Shown here: positions 44,637 through 53,175 of the stretch, one piece after another
Position numbering within the stretch: position 1 is the first letter of the stretch
Layout of the letters: every line of letters starts with the position of its first letter
Notes under the pieces: model-generated
Told to the model about the DNA's origin: nothing
Database searches by the model: none
The model's input: the letters and a program-made list of their open reading frames with translations, nothing else
Translations under genes and position numbers: made by a program
Assembly: GCF_013377535.1 (NCBI RefSeq)
Contig: NZ_JABCJE010000008.1
Location: 95,402-159,401 of the forward strand
DNA from: Donghicola mangrovi
Lineage (GTDB): Bacteria; Pseudomonadota; Alphaproteobacteria; Rhodobacterales; Rhodobacteraceae
Direction of reading: 5' to 3'
DNA length: 64,000 bases

Positions 44637-45559
44637 TGCAGGCGCGCTACCGTATTCTGCTGCCCGTGATTTCGCTGGTGGTACTGCTTGGCATGACCTT
44701 CTGGATGCAGCCCCGCGCCATGAGCTATTTCGGGCTGAACCTGCTGTTCAATCTGGCGGTGCCGATCGCGCTGGCCACCATCGCGCAGATGATGGTGATC
44801 ATGGTGAATGACATTGACCTGTCGCTGGGGGCCTTTGTCAGTCTGGTCGCCTGTGTGACCGCCACTTGGCTGAACGATACGCCCCTGTTCGGGGCGCTGA
44901 TCCTGCTGGGACTGATTGCCAGCTATGCGTTGATGGGGGCCGTGATCCATATGCTGGAGCTGCCCGCGATTGTGGTCACGCTGGGGATGTCCTTTGTCTG
45001 GGGCGGGCTGGCGCTGTTTCTGCTGCCGACCCCCGGCGGGGCCTCGCCCGAGTGGATCCGCAGCCTGATGACGCTGAAGCCCCCCATGGTGCCCTTGGCC
45101 GTGCTGGCCGCCGTAATTGTGGCCGCCCTGACCCATATGCTGGTGATCCGGTCCAAGATCGGCACCGTCCTGCGTGGCCTTGGCGGGAACGCGCGGTCCA
45201 TCGCGCGGGCGGGCTGGAATGTCACTGCGCTCAAGGCAACCGCCTATGGTCTGTCCGGCCTGTTCGGCGTGCTGTCGGGAATGGCGCTGGTGGGGCTGAC
45301 CACCTCGGCCGATGCCAATATCGCGCTGCGCTATACGCTGCTGTCAATTGCGGGCGTGATCCTTGGGGGCGGAGAGTTCACGGGGGGTAAAGTCTCGCCC
45401 GTCGGGGCGGTGATCGGTGCGCTGACCCTGACGCTGGCGGCCTCGTTCCTGTCCTTTCTGCGGCTCTCGCCCGATTGGCAGATCGGCGCGCAGGGGGCGA
45501 TCCTGATCCTTGTTCTGACCGCGCGGCTGCTGTTTTCGCGCAAGGGGGCTGCGACATGA
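44636..45559 (+). CDS. Ribose-type ABC transporter permease 1 (RbsC-like)
   Basis: A 307-aa membrane protein with eight or more hydrophobic segments. Family motifs are MVIMVNDIDLSLGAFVSLVA near the start and the coupling region LRGLGGNARSIARAGWNVTALKATAYGLSG, shown here as two adjoining stretches. It begins within the ATPase stop codon and ends in an ATGA overlap with the second permease, so all are co-translated. Confidence 0.88.
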   Translation: MQARYRILLPVISLVVLLGMTFWMQPRAMSYFGLNLLFNLAVPIALATIAQMMVIMVNDIDLSLGAFVSLVACVTATWLNDTPLFGALILLGLIASYALMGAVIHMLELPAIVVTLGMSFVWGGLALFLLPTPGGASPEWIRSLMTLKPPMVPLAVLAAVIVAALTHMLVIRSKIGTVLRGLGGNARSIARAGWNVTALKATAYGLSGLFGVLSGMALVGLTTSADANIALRYTLLSIAGVILGGGEFTGGKVSPVGAVIGALTLTLAASFLSFLRLSPDWQIGAQGAILILVLTARLLFSRKGAAT

Positions 45560-46485
45560 CCATGAAACCTTGGGTATGGGCGTGGGCCGCCGCCGCTCTG
45601 GCGTTCAGCGCGACACTGCTGTTGACTTCGGGGCGCGGCGCCGGAGAGCTGGCCTATGCCGCCCTGTCCTTTGGCGCGTTTGCGGCCATCGTGGGCCTTG
45701 GGCAGATGTTGGTGATCACCTTGGGGCCTGGCAATGTGGACCTGTCGATCCCGGCTTGCATGACACTGGCGGGCACGCTGGCCCTGAAAACCATGGGGAC
45801 CGAGCCCGGCACCGCCTTTGTCGGCGTGGCTGTGGCGTTGGCCACGGGGCTGGCGGTGGGCTGCGCGAACTTCGTCCTGATCTGGCTGCTGCGCCTGCCC
45901 CCGATCATCGCGACGCTTGCAGCGTCGCTGGTCTATCAATCCGTGGCGATCTGGTCGAACCGAGGCCTGCGGATCAAACCGCCCGAGGGGCTCGCCAATT
46001 TCGCGACCGGACGGTTTATCGGCGTGCCGAACGTGGCGTGGATCGCATTGGGGCTGGCCGTTGTGGTCTGGCTACTGCTGGAACGCTCGGTCTGGGGCCG
46101 TTGGCTGCTGGCCTCGGGGCAGAACGCCCGCGCGGCGCGGTTGGCGGGCATTCCGGTGCAGGCGGTGCGCGCAGCGACCTATCTGTCGGTGTCGGTCTTT
46201 GCCGCGCTGGCGGGCTACTTGCTGGCCAGCTTTTCCGGCGGGGCGGCGCTGAATATGGGCACCGAGTACCTCTTGATGTCCATTGCCGTGGTCGTCATCG
46301 GCGGATCGTCCATCGCTGGCGGCAACTCGAACGTTCCCGGTGTCCTCGGGGCGGCGCTGTTCATGTTCCTCGTGGTGTCGATGCTGAACAGCTACGGCGC
46401 GGGCGCGGGCATCAAGAGCGTCCTGACCGGCACTATCATCATCGCAATTGTCATCGCAGCCAGCACTCGGAGGAGCCGCCAATGA
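45556..46485 (+). CDS. Ribose-type ABC transporter permease 2 (RbsC-like)
   Basis: A 309-aa membrane protein of the same family. Motifs are MLVITLGPGNVDLSIPACMT and the coupling loop GQNARAARLAGIPVQAVRAAT, then AVVVIGGSSIAGGNSNVPGV. It is paralogous to permease 1, so the translocation pore is likely a heterodimer. Overlaps of 4 bases on both sides couple it to its neighbours. Confidence 0.88.
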   Translation: MTMKPWVWAWAAAALAFSATLLLTSGRGAGELAYAALSFGAFAAIVGLGQMLVITLGPGNVDLSIPACMTLAGTLALKTMGTEPGTAFVGVAVALATGLAVGCANFVLIWLLRLPPIIATLAASLVYQSVAIWSNRGLRIKPPEGLANFATGRFIGVPNVAWIALGLAVVVWLLLERSVWGRWLLASGQNARAARLAGIPVQAVRAATYLSVSVFAALAGYLLASFSGGAALNMGTEYLLMSIAVVVIGGSSIAGGNSNVPGVLGAALFMFLVVSMLNSYGAGAGIKSVLTGTIIIAIVIAASTRRSRQ

Positions 46486-47411
46486 TCACCCTTCCCCAGC
46501 ACATAGAGGTCCATGACGACCGGTTCCGCGCCCTGACCCATCCCATGTCCAAGCTGGAGCGCATCGCCGAAGGGTTCACCTGGACCGAAGGCCCCGTCTG
46601 GTTCGGCGACCGCGATGCTTTGCTGTTTTCGGACATCCCCTCGCGCCGGATCATGATGTGGAACGAAACCACGGGCGTGTCCCTCTATCGAGGCGAGTCC
46701 GGGTTTAACAATGGCAACACCCGCGACCGGCAAGGGCGGCTGATCGGTTGCCGCCACGGCGCCCGCGACGTGGTCCGGACCGAGCATGACGGCACCCTGA
46801 CCGTTCTGGCCGGCAGCCATGAGGGCAAGCGCCTGAACTCGCCCAACGATGTGGTGGTGTCCTCGGACGGGGCGGTCTGGTTCACCGATCCGACCTACGG
46901 CATCATCTCGGATTTCGAGGGGTACCGCGCAGTGCCCGAACAGCCCGCCCGAAACGTCTATCGCATTGCGCCATCAGGGGAAATGACTGTGGCGGTCGGG
47001 GATTTCCAGCAGCCCAACGGCCTGTGCTTTTCGCCCGACGAGAGCATCCTTTATATCGCCGAAAGCGGGTCGAGCCATGATGACACCGTGCCGTCTGTCA
47101 TTCGCCAGTTCGGGGTGGATGGCGGAACCCTGACGGACCAAGGCGTCTTTGCCACCATCGACAACGGCCTGCCCGACGGGATGCGCTGTGATCAGGCGGG
47201 GAACCTCTGGTCCTCGGCGGCGGACGGAGTGCATTGCTTTGCGCCCGACGGGACGCTCTTGGGCAAAATTCTGGTACCCGAGTTGGTGTCGAACCTGTGT
47301 TTTGGCGGGCCCGACGGGCAGCGGATGTACATCACGGCGACGACCTCGGTCTACCGCGTGTTCGTCGACACCAAGGGGGCCGAGCCGTGGACCCGCGGCA
47401 GACTGTGCTGA
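46482..47411 (+). CDS. SMP-30/gluconolactonase-family lactonase
   Basis: A 309-aa six-bladed beta-propeller lactonase. Metal-binding and family motifs are AEGFTWTEGPVWFGDRDALLF (Glu ligand), RLNSPNDVVVSSDGAVWFTDPTYG (split here into LNSPNDVVV with the Asn ligand and WFTDP), QQPNGLCFSPDESILYIAESG, and the Asp ligand in NGLPDGMRCDQAGNLWSS. It should open sugar lactones to aldonates in the cytoplasm. It overlaps the second permease by 4 bases and ends the sugar operon. Confidence 0.88.
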   Translation: MITLPQHIEVHDDRFRALTHPMSKLERIAEGFTWTEGPVWFGDRDALLFSDIPSRRIMMWNETTGVSLYRGESGFNNGNTRDRQGRLIGCRHGARDVVRTEHDGTLTVLAGSHEGKRLNSPNDVVVSSDGAVWFTDPTYGIISDFEGYRAVPEQPARNVYRIAPSGEMTVAVGDFQQPNGLCFSPDESILYIAESGSSHDDTVPSVIRQFGVDGGTLTDQGVFATIDNGLPDGMRCDQAGNLWSSAADGVHCFAPDGTLLGKILVPELVSNLCFGGPDGQRMYITATTSVYRVFVDTKGAEPWTRGRLC

Positions 47412-47418
47412 ATGGGAT

Positions 47419-47446
47419 AGGGGCGCCATTTCCGGCGCCCCTGTTT
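47419..47446. terminator. Terminator between the sugar operon and the carnitine operon
   Basis: AGGGGCGCC (47419-47427) and GGCGCCCCT (47434-47442) form a perfect 9-bp stem followed by GTTTA, between two convergent operons. It can serve the plus-strand operon and perhaps both. Confidence 0.7.
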
Positions 47447-47837
47447 ATGTCGCCGCTTCGGTCAGGGCTTGGCGCACCGCGTCCGGCATGGGGGCGCTGT
47501 GGCGGGTGGCCATGTCAAAGAACACCTCGACCACTTCGCAGGTGGCGCGGATGCCGCCGGTGGGGTCCTGCATGGTCAGCGTGATGGTGGCGGATTTCCC
47601 TCCGATCCGCGTGACGCTGGCCATGATCTGAACGACGTCACCCGCCTGCACTTCGGACTTGAAGGCCGTGGTGATCGTGGCCGTCACCGGCACGATGCCG
47701 GATTTTGCAGCCCCCATCCGCGTCCAGAACGCAAAGATCGCGTCGTCGAACACCCCCGCATAGTGGCGCACATTCACGTGGCCAAAGTGGTCGCAGTGCC
47801 AGTTGTGAAAGACGGCGGTCAGGACCGGGACGCTCAT
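47445..47837 (-). CDS. cdhB: Hotdog-fold thioesterase, probably betainyl-CoA thioesterase (CdhB type)
   Basis: A 130-aa 4HBT-type thioesterase. The motif HNWHCDHFGHVNVRHYAGVFDDA contains the catalytic Asp position (HCDHFGHVN) of the 4-hydroxybenzoyl-CoA thioesterase family, and TTAFKSEVQAGDVVQI is also typical. The ATG at 47837 overlaps the stop of the dehydrocarnitine cleavage gene by 4 bases. In carnitine catabolism this enzyme hydrolyses betainyl-CoA to glycine betaine and CoA; the assignment relies on the operon. Confidence 0.82.
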   Translation of the reverse strand: MSVPVLTAVFHNWHCDHFGHVNVRHYAGVFDDAIFAFWTRMGAAKSGIVPVTATITTAFKSEVQAGDVVQIMASVTRIGGKSATITLTMQDPTGGIRATCEVVEVFFDMATRHSAPMPDAVRQALTEAAT

Positions 47838-48739
47838 GCGTCCACGCCTTTCAGGCGAAGGATGTTGCGCGCCTCGTCTGGGGTGGCGACCTCGCATCCC
47901 AGATCGCGGATGATGCGGCTGGCGCGCTCGACCAGCTGCACGTTGGTCGCGAAAACCCCTCGTTCGAGGTAGATGTTATCCTCGAGCCCCACGCGGCAAT
48001 GACCGCCCAAAATCGTGGACAGGGCCACCATCGGCATCTGGTGGCGCGAGATGCCAAAGGCCGACCATACCGCGCCCTCGGGCAAGAGGGACTTCATATA
48101 AAGCAGCGTTTGCGCGTCAGCCGGGGCCGACCATTTCACCCCGAGGCAAATCTGGAACAGCGCAGGGGCGTCGATATGGCCCTTCTCCATCAGGTTCTGG
48201 GCCAAGAGGATGTCACCGGGGTTAAAGGCTTCGATTTCGGGCTTGGTGCCGGCGGCGCGGATCAGGTCGGCCATCTTGGCCAGCGTGCCGGGGGTGTTCA
48301 TAAAGATGCAGTCGGGCGCACCCGCGATCCCGCCTTCGAGGTTCATCGTGGTGGTGTCCAGCGTGCAAATCTCGGGGCGCATGTCCTGCACATGGCGGAC
48401 CCGTTCGGCGGCGCTGGCCACATCGGTTGATGGGTGCGCGCGCCCTTCGTCCTGCGGATCGGGCACGAATGTCGCGCCCATGCCGGTGGTCAGGTTGATC
48501 ACCACATCGGTGTTCTCGGCGCGGATGCGGTCGACAATCTCGCGGAACACGGCGGGGGATCGGTCCCCTTCGCCGGTTTCGGGATTGCGCCCGTGGATGT
48601 GCACGACCGAGGCCCCCGCCGCCGCGGCATCCAGACAATTTCGGGCGATCTGCTGGGGCGTCACGGGATAGTCGGGGTAGTTCGGGTGTATCGGGCCGTC
48701 GCCAGTCACGGCGCAAGTCAGGACAACTTTGCGTTTCAT
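47834..48739 (-). CDS. cdhC: 3-keto-acid cleavage enzyme (BKACE/DUF849), probably 3-dehydrocarnitine cleaving (CdhC type)
   Basis: A 301-aa zinc TIM-barrel enzyme of the BKACE family. It shows the start VVLTCAVTGDGPIHPNYPDY, the zinc histidines of ASVVHIHGRNPETGEG and further motifs NLTTGMGATFVPDP and GHCRVGLEDNIYLERGV with the catalytic Glu/Arg area. It condenses a beta-keto acid with acetyl-CoA. Flanked by carnitine dehydrogenase and thioesterase, so 3-dehydrocarnitine is the likely substrate, giving betainyl-CoA and acetoacetate. Confidence 0.87.
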   Translation of the reverse strand: MKRKVVLTCAVTGDGPIHPNYPDYPVTPQQIARNCLDAAAAGASVVHIHGRNPETGEGDRSPAVFREIVDRIRAENTDVVINLTTGMGATFVPDPQDEGRAHPSTDVASAAERVRHVQDMRPEICTLDTTTMNLEGGIAGAPDCIFMNTPGTLAKMADLIRAAGTKPEIEAFNPGDILLAQNLMEKGHIDAPALFQICLGVKWSAPADAQTLLYMKSLLPEGAVWSAFGISRHQMPMVALSTILGGHCRVGLEDNIYLERGVFATNVQLVERASRIIRDLGCEVATPDEARNILRLKGVDA

Positions 48740-48757
48740 AGGAAAATTCCTTGTTGG

Positions 48758-49696
48758 TTAAGCGCGGGTGGCGCGCAAGGCGGTCAGCACGGACAAAAGC
48801 TGGGTGTCGCGGGTGGCGCGCAGGGTGGCATAGTCGCACCCGTTGATTTCTTGGGTCAGCCCGTCGGTCAGGGCGGCAACGGTTTCGGGGGTCAGCGCGG
48901 GGCGGCCCAGATCGTCCCACCACGCGGCATAGCTGTCGGCGAACTGGTTAATATATGCACGCAGGCCTCCCTCGCCGCCGCCAAGGTTCAGCAGCATATG
49001 GGGGCCCATCACCGCCCACCGCAGGCCGGGTCCGGCCCAAACGGCCTTGTCCACGTCCTCGACACTGGCGACACCTTCGGCGACCAAGTGGATCGCCTCG
49101 CGCCAGAGGGCCGCTTGCAGACGGTTGGCGACATGGGCGGGGACCTCTTTCTTCAGCTCGATGCAGACCTTGCCGCAGCCTTCGAAAAACGCCCGCGCGG
49201 TGGGCACCACATCTGGCGCGGTGCGGTCATTGCCATAAAGCTCGACCAAGGGGATCAGGTGCGGCGGGTTAAAGGGATGCGCGATCACCAACCGCGCCGG
49301 ATCGGTCATCAGCGCCTGTAGATCGGACAGTTTGAGGCCCGAGGAACTGGTCGCCACGATGGCCTGCGGCAGCAAGGCGGGCTCGATTTCCGCATAGAGG
49401 GTCTGCTTCAGGTCCAGCCGCTCGGGGATGGATTCCATGATGATTCCGGCGCCCGTTACGGCTTCTTGCGTCGTGGCGCAGATGGTTAACGCAGGGGCGT
49501 CGAAACCGCTGCAGTCGTACCCCAGCGCGGTCAGGGTCGGGCGCACCTCGGCCAGAAAGGCGCGGGCGATGTCCCCAGCCTCCGCTCGCGGGTCGAAAAG
49601 GCGCACCTCGTGACCGGATGCCAGAAAAAGCGCGCTCCAACTGCATCCGATCAGCCCTGCGCCGATCACGGCTACTGTCTGTTTTGTCTGGTCCAC
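48758..49696 (-). CDS. cdhA: L-carnitine dehydrogenase (3-hydroxyacyl-CoA dehydrogenase fold, CdhA type)
   Basis: A 312-aa NAD-dependent dehydrogenase. The Rossmann motif is VAVIGAGLIGCSWSALFLASG, the NAD-ribose Asp is in VRLFDPRAEAG, and the catalytic His/Glu area is VIAHPFNPPHLIPLVELYG. I choose the GTG at 49696 (VDQTKQTVAVIG), preceded by AAGGGG, rather than upstream ATG codons that add non-homologous residues. It oxidises L-carnitine to 3-dehydrocarnitine. First gene of the three-gene carnitine operon and divergent from a GntR regulator. Confidence 0.85.
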   Translation of the reverse strand: MDQTKQTVAVIGAGLIGCSWSALFLASGHEVRLFDPRAEAGDIARAFLAEVRPTLTALGYDCSGFDAPALTICATTQEAVTGAGIIMESIPERLDLKQTLYAEIEPALLPQAIVATSSSGLKLSDLQALMTDPARLVIAHPFNPPHLIPLVELYGNDRTAPDVVPTARAFFEGCGKVCIELKKEVPAHVANRLQAALWREAIHLVAEGVASVEDVDKAVWAGPGLRWAVMGPHMLLNLGGGEGGLRAYINQFADSYAAWWDDLGRPALTPETVAALTDGLTQEINGCDYATLRATRDTQLLSVLTALRATRA

Positions 49697-49850
49697 GAAA
49701 TGCCCCTTTCGATTCTGGATTTCTAAAACCTGATCAGATATCATAAATGAGTCAACGATCTTTCTGACCCCCGTGAACCGCCCCGATGGTGCGCGCTTGA
49801 AATTCGGGCCAGATTTGCGAAACCCGTGACAGCAGACAAAGAGGCCGCCC

Positions 49851-50534
49851 GTGACCACTCCGCCCATTCCCGCCTTCGAAGCCCGCCGTCCGGTGTCCGA
49901 TCTGGATTACGTCTATGGGGCGCTGAAGCAGTCCTGCATGAACGGGGAATTCACGCCCGGTCAGAAGGTGACCCTGCCCCAACTGGCCGAGGCTTTTGGC
50001 ACCAGCCAAATGCCGATCCGAGAGGCCACGAACCGCCTGATCGCCGCCAAAGCGATGGAGGCTCCGCCCCGCCGATCCCTGCGCATCCCCGAGGCAACGT
50101 TGGCGCGGTTGGACGAACTGCTGCCCCTGCGTTTGCTGCTGGAAGGCGAGGCCACGCGGCTGGCCGCCGCACAAGGGGCCGCGCTGGCCAATGCGTTAAC
50201 CCAGATCAACGCAGAGATGCCCCGCCATGCCGCCGCCGAGGATCTGAAGGCCTATTTGCACGCCAACCAGCGGTTCCACTTCACGCTCTATGGGGCGGCG
50301 GGGAACGCCGATTTGCTGGACATGATCGAGCTGCTGTGGATGCGCTACGGCCCCTTGATGAGCACCGTGCGCAGTGGCGTTCTGTCCCGCACGGGGGCCA
50401 ACCACCACCAAGCGGTCATTGATGCGGTGCGTCGTGGGGATGCCGATGGGGCGGTTCGAGCCCTGCGCGCGGACCTAACAGACGCCGCCGCTGAAATCCG
50501 CGTAGCGTTGCAGAACCGGCCCAAGGGGAAATAG
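49851..50534 (+). CDS. GntR-family (FCD) regulator of the carnitine operon
   Basis: A 227-aa regulator with a winged helix at residues about 18-80 (DYVYGALKQSCMNGEFTPGQ, KVTLPQLAEAFGTSQMPIREA) and an FCD ligand domain (ANQRFHFTLYGAAGNADLL, GANHHQAVIDAVRRGDADGA). It begins with GTG at 49851 after AGAGG. It is divergent from cdhA; TGAT-N5-ATCA near 49730-49742 in the interval is a weak candidate operator. Known cdh operons are more often under AraC-type CdhR, so the GntR link is inferred from position only. Confidence 0.83.
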   Translation: MTTPPIPAFEARRPVSDLDYVYGALKQSCMNGEFTPGQKVTLPQLAEAFGTSQMPIREATNRLIAAKAMEAPPRRSLRIPEATLARLDELLPLRLLLEGEATRLAAAQGAALANALTQINAEMPRHAAAEDLKAYLHANQRFHFTLYGAAGNADLLDMIELLWMRYGPLMSTVRSGVLSRTGANHHQAVIDAVRRGDADGAVRALRADLTDAAAEIRVALQNRPKGK

Positions 50535-50580
50535 GGCCCTCATTCGATAATGTTCATGTATGTCTATTTTGGAGACACGA

Positions 50581-50640
50581 ATGAATATTTCAGTTGTCGC
50601 ACAGGCCAGCCGCCCCTACGCTTTGACCTGCGGGCGCTGA
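50581..50640 (+). CDS. Putative 19-aa leader peptide
   Basis: A short frame, MNISVVAQASRPYALTCGR, starts at an ATG with GGAG six bases upstream (50571-50574). Its stop codon abuts the 5' arm of a hairpin that contains the ribosome binding site of the flavoprotein gene at 50670. This geometry is that of translational coupling or attenuation: a ribosome finishing or stalling on the leader would melt the stem. The last codons are Cys-Gly-Arg, so stalling on low charged Cys or Arg tRNA is conceivable. Expression is unproven. Confidence 0.45.
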   Translation: MNISVVAQASRPYALTCGR

Positions 50641-50665
50641 GTCCCCGTGCCTGACGACAGGGGAC
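50641..50665 (+). promoter_or_regulatory. Hairpin sequestering the ribosome binding site of the flavoprotein gene
   Basis: GTCCCC (50641-50646) pairs with GGGGAC (50660-50665) around a 13-base loop. The 3' arm is the Shine-Dalgarno sequence AGGGGAC, which ends five bases before the ATG at 50670. Confidence 0.5.
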
Positions 50666-50669
50666 CCCA

Positions 50670-52139
50670 ATGCCACGCCCGCCGCTGACTGCCCTAGGAC
50701 ACACCCATTACGATGTTGTCGTCGTCGGAGCCGGTGCCGTCGGTTGCGCCACCGCCCGAGAGCTGGCTGGTCGGGGCTACAAAACCCTGCTGGTGGATCG
50801 GGGGGATATCGGCGCGGGCACGTCGTCGCGGTCCAGCCGGATGCTTTATTCGGGGCTGGGATATCTGGCCGTGCGCTATCCCCTCTGGCATATGATGCTG
50901 CACCCGATCGATATGCTGCAACGGCTGCTCTATACCCGCGATGTGATGCTCTGCCGGGCCGAGTTGGTCCGCGATATGCCCCAGCACCTGACCCGCCACC
51001 GCTTTGTCTATCCCTTCCGCAAGGGCGATCAGTATCCGCCGTGGCTGGTGGACATCGGCTTTCGTCTGGTCGAGGCGCTTGGTGCGTGGAAGGTGCCTTT
51101 GGCCTATCGCCGCGTGTCGCCCGCGGATGCTGCGCGGCAGGTGCCGATGGCTGGCGGCCTTGGCGATGCTCCCCTCAGCATCGGGACGTTTGACGAATAT
51201 ATGTACGCTTGGCCCGAGCGTATCTGCGTGGACACTGCGCTGGACGCCGAGGCGCGCGGCGCGACCCTGCGCACCTACACCCGCGTGACTGGCATCCGGC
51301 AGCAGAACGGCCATTGGGTCACCGATCTGGAGGACGCGGACGATGGCGAAACGGTCCAAGTCATCAGCGACATGGTGATTAACGCGGCCGGTCCGTGGGT
51401 TGATCGCCTGACCGGCGCCCAAGGCCCCCAACCCCGCATTGTCGGGATCAAAGGCGTGAACGTCATGGTCCAACTGCCCCCCGAATGGCGGGGCCAGGGC
51501 CTCGAGGCGTTCTCGAGCAAGGGCGAGCCCTATTACGTGTTCCCTTGGCGCGATCACCATTTCATCGGCCCGACCGAGACCCACGTCACCGAAAACCCCG
51601 ACGAGATCCGCGTCACTGACGCAGAGATCGACTATATCCTGTCCGAGGCGAACCTGTTGTTCCCCGACCTGCACCTGACCCGCGATCACGTCCTGCACGC
51701 TTGGTGCGGCGTGCGCCCCGTGACCTCGACTGACGGCAAGAGCCCGCGCAATCTGGTCCGCGCCCACCAATCGCAGGATGCCCCCGGATTGGTTACGATG
51801 ACCGGCTCGACCATCATGCTGCACCGCCACGCCGGGCGGCTGGCCGCGAAAACGGTCGAGCAGCGCCTTGGCCGCCGCGGCCCCGCGCCCACAGGGATGA
51901 TCGAACCGCCCACCTATGACGGCATCGGCCAGAGGATCACCCCCGAGCACGTCGTCCACCTGTCCGACCTGATCCGCCGCCGCCTGCCCGATGGCCTGAA
52001 CCCCGACTTGGGGCTTGCCCGCGCCGAAGAACTGTCCCGCATCACCGCCGCCGCCCTGAACTGGACCGAGGAGAAGCGGCTGGACGAATTGCGGAGGTTC
52101 GAAGAGGATAGCGCGCGGGTGTATCAGTCGGTGAATTGA
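50670..52139 (+). CDS. GlpD-like FAD-dependent oxidoreductase (DAO family)
   Basis: A 489-aa flavoprotein of the glycerol-3-phosphate dehydrogenase type. The FAD motif is YDVVVVGAGAVGCATARELA (residues about 14-33), followed by LLVDRGDIGAGTSSRSSRML, GLGYL and, at the C-terminus, the substrate/FAD region HAWCGVRPVTSTDGKSPRN and TGSTIMLHRHAGRLAA. It acts on glycerol-3-phosphate or a related 2-hydroxy compound at the membrane, passing electrons to quinone. GlpD proper is about 500 aa. Residues KSPRNLVRAH match the GlpD subfamily only loosely, so the substrate is uncertain. Confidence 0.72.
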   Translation: MPRPPLTALGHTHYDVVVVGAGAVGCATARELAGRGYKTLLVDRGDIGAGTSSRSSRMLYSGLGYLAVRYPLWHMMLHPIDMLQRLLYTRDVMLCRAELVRDMPQHLTRHRFVYPFRKGDQYPPWLVDIGFRLVEALGAWKVPLAYRRVSPADAARQVPMAGGLGDAPLSIGTFDEYMYAWPERICVDTALDAEARGATLRTYTRVTGIRQQNGHWVTDLEDADDGETVQVISDMVINAAGPWVDRLTGAQGPQPRIVGIKGVNVMVQLPPEWRGQGLEAFSSKGEPYYVFPWRDHHFIGPTETHVTENPDEIRVTDAEIDYILSEANLLFPDLHLTRDHVLHAWCGVRPVTSTDGKSPRNLVRAHQSQDAPGLVTMTGSTIMLHRHAGRLAAKTVEQRLGRRGPAPTGMIEPPTYDGIGQRITPEHVVHLSDLIRRRLPDGLNPDLGLARAEELSRITAAALNWTEEKRLDELRRFEEDSARVYQSVN

Positions 52140-52479
52140 GGTGTGGACACAAAGCACTCTAAAATTCCCGAAAGGGCGATCTGGAAACCGACTGTATTCT
52201 TTCAGGAAATTGACGCCCATTTAAAGATTGGGCCCAAAAACCTACACGTCTGACCGAGACCAGAAATGGTCCACATTTGCTATAGAATTCACGGCAGCAA
52301 GTGCCCTTTGGCACCCGACAAAGACAGCCCCAATACAGCCTCAATTACACTCTGCTGAATTCTCGGATGCGCGACTGCGCACCGAATTTTCTCTTATATC
52401 TTCTCAAAGTAGTGCTACGCTGCAACTAGAATCGTTTTCAGAGATTTTTCCCAGACTTATTTCCAATCAAGGGTTCGCT
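52140..52479. other. A+T-richer intergenic region upstream of the peroxidase/P450 operon
   Basis: 340 bases with clearly lower G+C than the flanking genes. An in-frame open stretch from 52228 exists but reads unlike protein (WSTFAIEFTAASALWHP), so I treat it as untranslated. It probably carries the promoter of the operon at 52480. Confidence 0.5.
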
Positions 52480-53175
52480 ATGTCGAATATTGCCGGAAAA
52501 GCCTATGCGATGAACGTTGTTACCCCGAGCAATCCCAAGATCACATGGATCAATCGCCTGCTTTTCATGGCCGCTCGGGGGGTGCCGGAGAACCTGCTTG
52601 GGTTGCTGGGGCTCTCTCTCATCCACTTTGCGCGCTGGGTGATCATCAAGCCAAAGGACTGGCCAAACCTTGGCCAAGGCGAAGAGCAGTTGCAGAACGA
52701 TTACATTTTGTTCTGCTCGAACTTTAACGGGACTTGGGACCAGTATATCGATGCCTTTTCCGACGGCATCCCCAGTGGCCTTGATTTGTTTTGGTACTCA
52801 TCTCGCAAATACCCGAAATCAATACCGATTACGCCTTTCAAAGACTATATCACGTTCAACCAAATCAATACCGACTACTATTACAACGCGACCCCCGGAT
52901 CAGCCCAACGGGACGTCAAAACCAGCCTCCTGATTTATGACCATATTCTCGAGCTGACCAGACTGCACGGCGAAGCCTCTGCCGAGGAATTCGCCGCAGC
53001 CTACCGCAAAGCCTCTTTGGACATGCAGATCGGCCTTGGCGATCCCGGGTTTGGGCCTGTCGCCAGCCTCGATACCGAACGCGCGGACGTAAACCGCGAG
53101 AAATACGTCATAGACGCCGAGCGGACCTTTGATGCGCAGCGCGCCGCGGCAGGAAGGAAACCCACCAATGCCTGA
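52480..53175 (+). CDS. Unrecognised protein of the peroxidase/P450 operon, possibly an alpha/beta-barrel domain
   Basis: A 231-aa protein with no family I can name. Residues 49-53 (HFARW) and 78-93 (FCSNFNGTWDQYIDAF) resemble a signature pair, 'HFARW ... LLFxSNYDGS', that I recall from uncharacterised bacterial proteins with a ferredoxin-like barrel fold (recollection, not searched). A hydrophobic stretch lies at about residues 35-56 (PENLLGLLGLSLIHFARWVI). The rest is rich in Tyr and Asn (FNQINTDYYYNATPG). I choose the ATG at 52480, preceded by AAGGG. Its last 8 bases overlap the next gene, so both are co-translated. Confidence 0.6.
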   Translation: MSNIAGKAYAMNVVTPSNPKITWINRLLFMAARGVPENLLGLLGLSLIHFARWVIIKPKDWPNLGQGEEQLQNDYILFCSNFNGTWDQYIDAFSDGIPSGLDLFWYSSRKYPKSIPITPFKDYITFNQINTDYYYNATPGSAQRDVKTSLLIYDHILELTRLHGEASAEEFAAAYRKASLDMQIGLGDPGFGPVASLDTERADVNREKYVIDAERTFDAQRAAAGRKPTNA

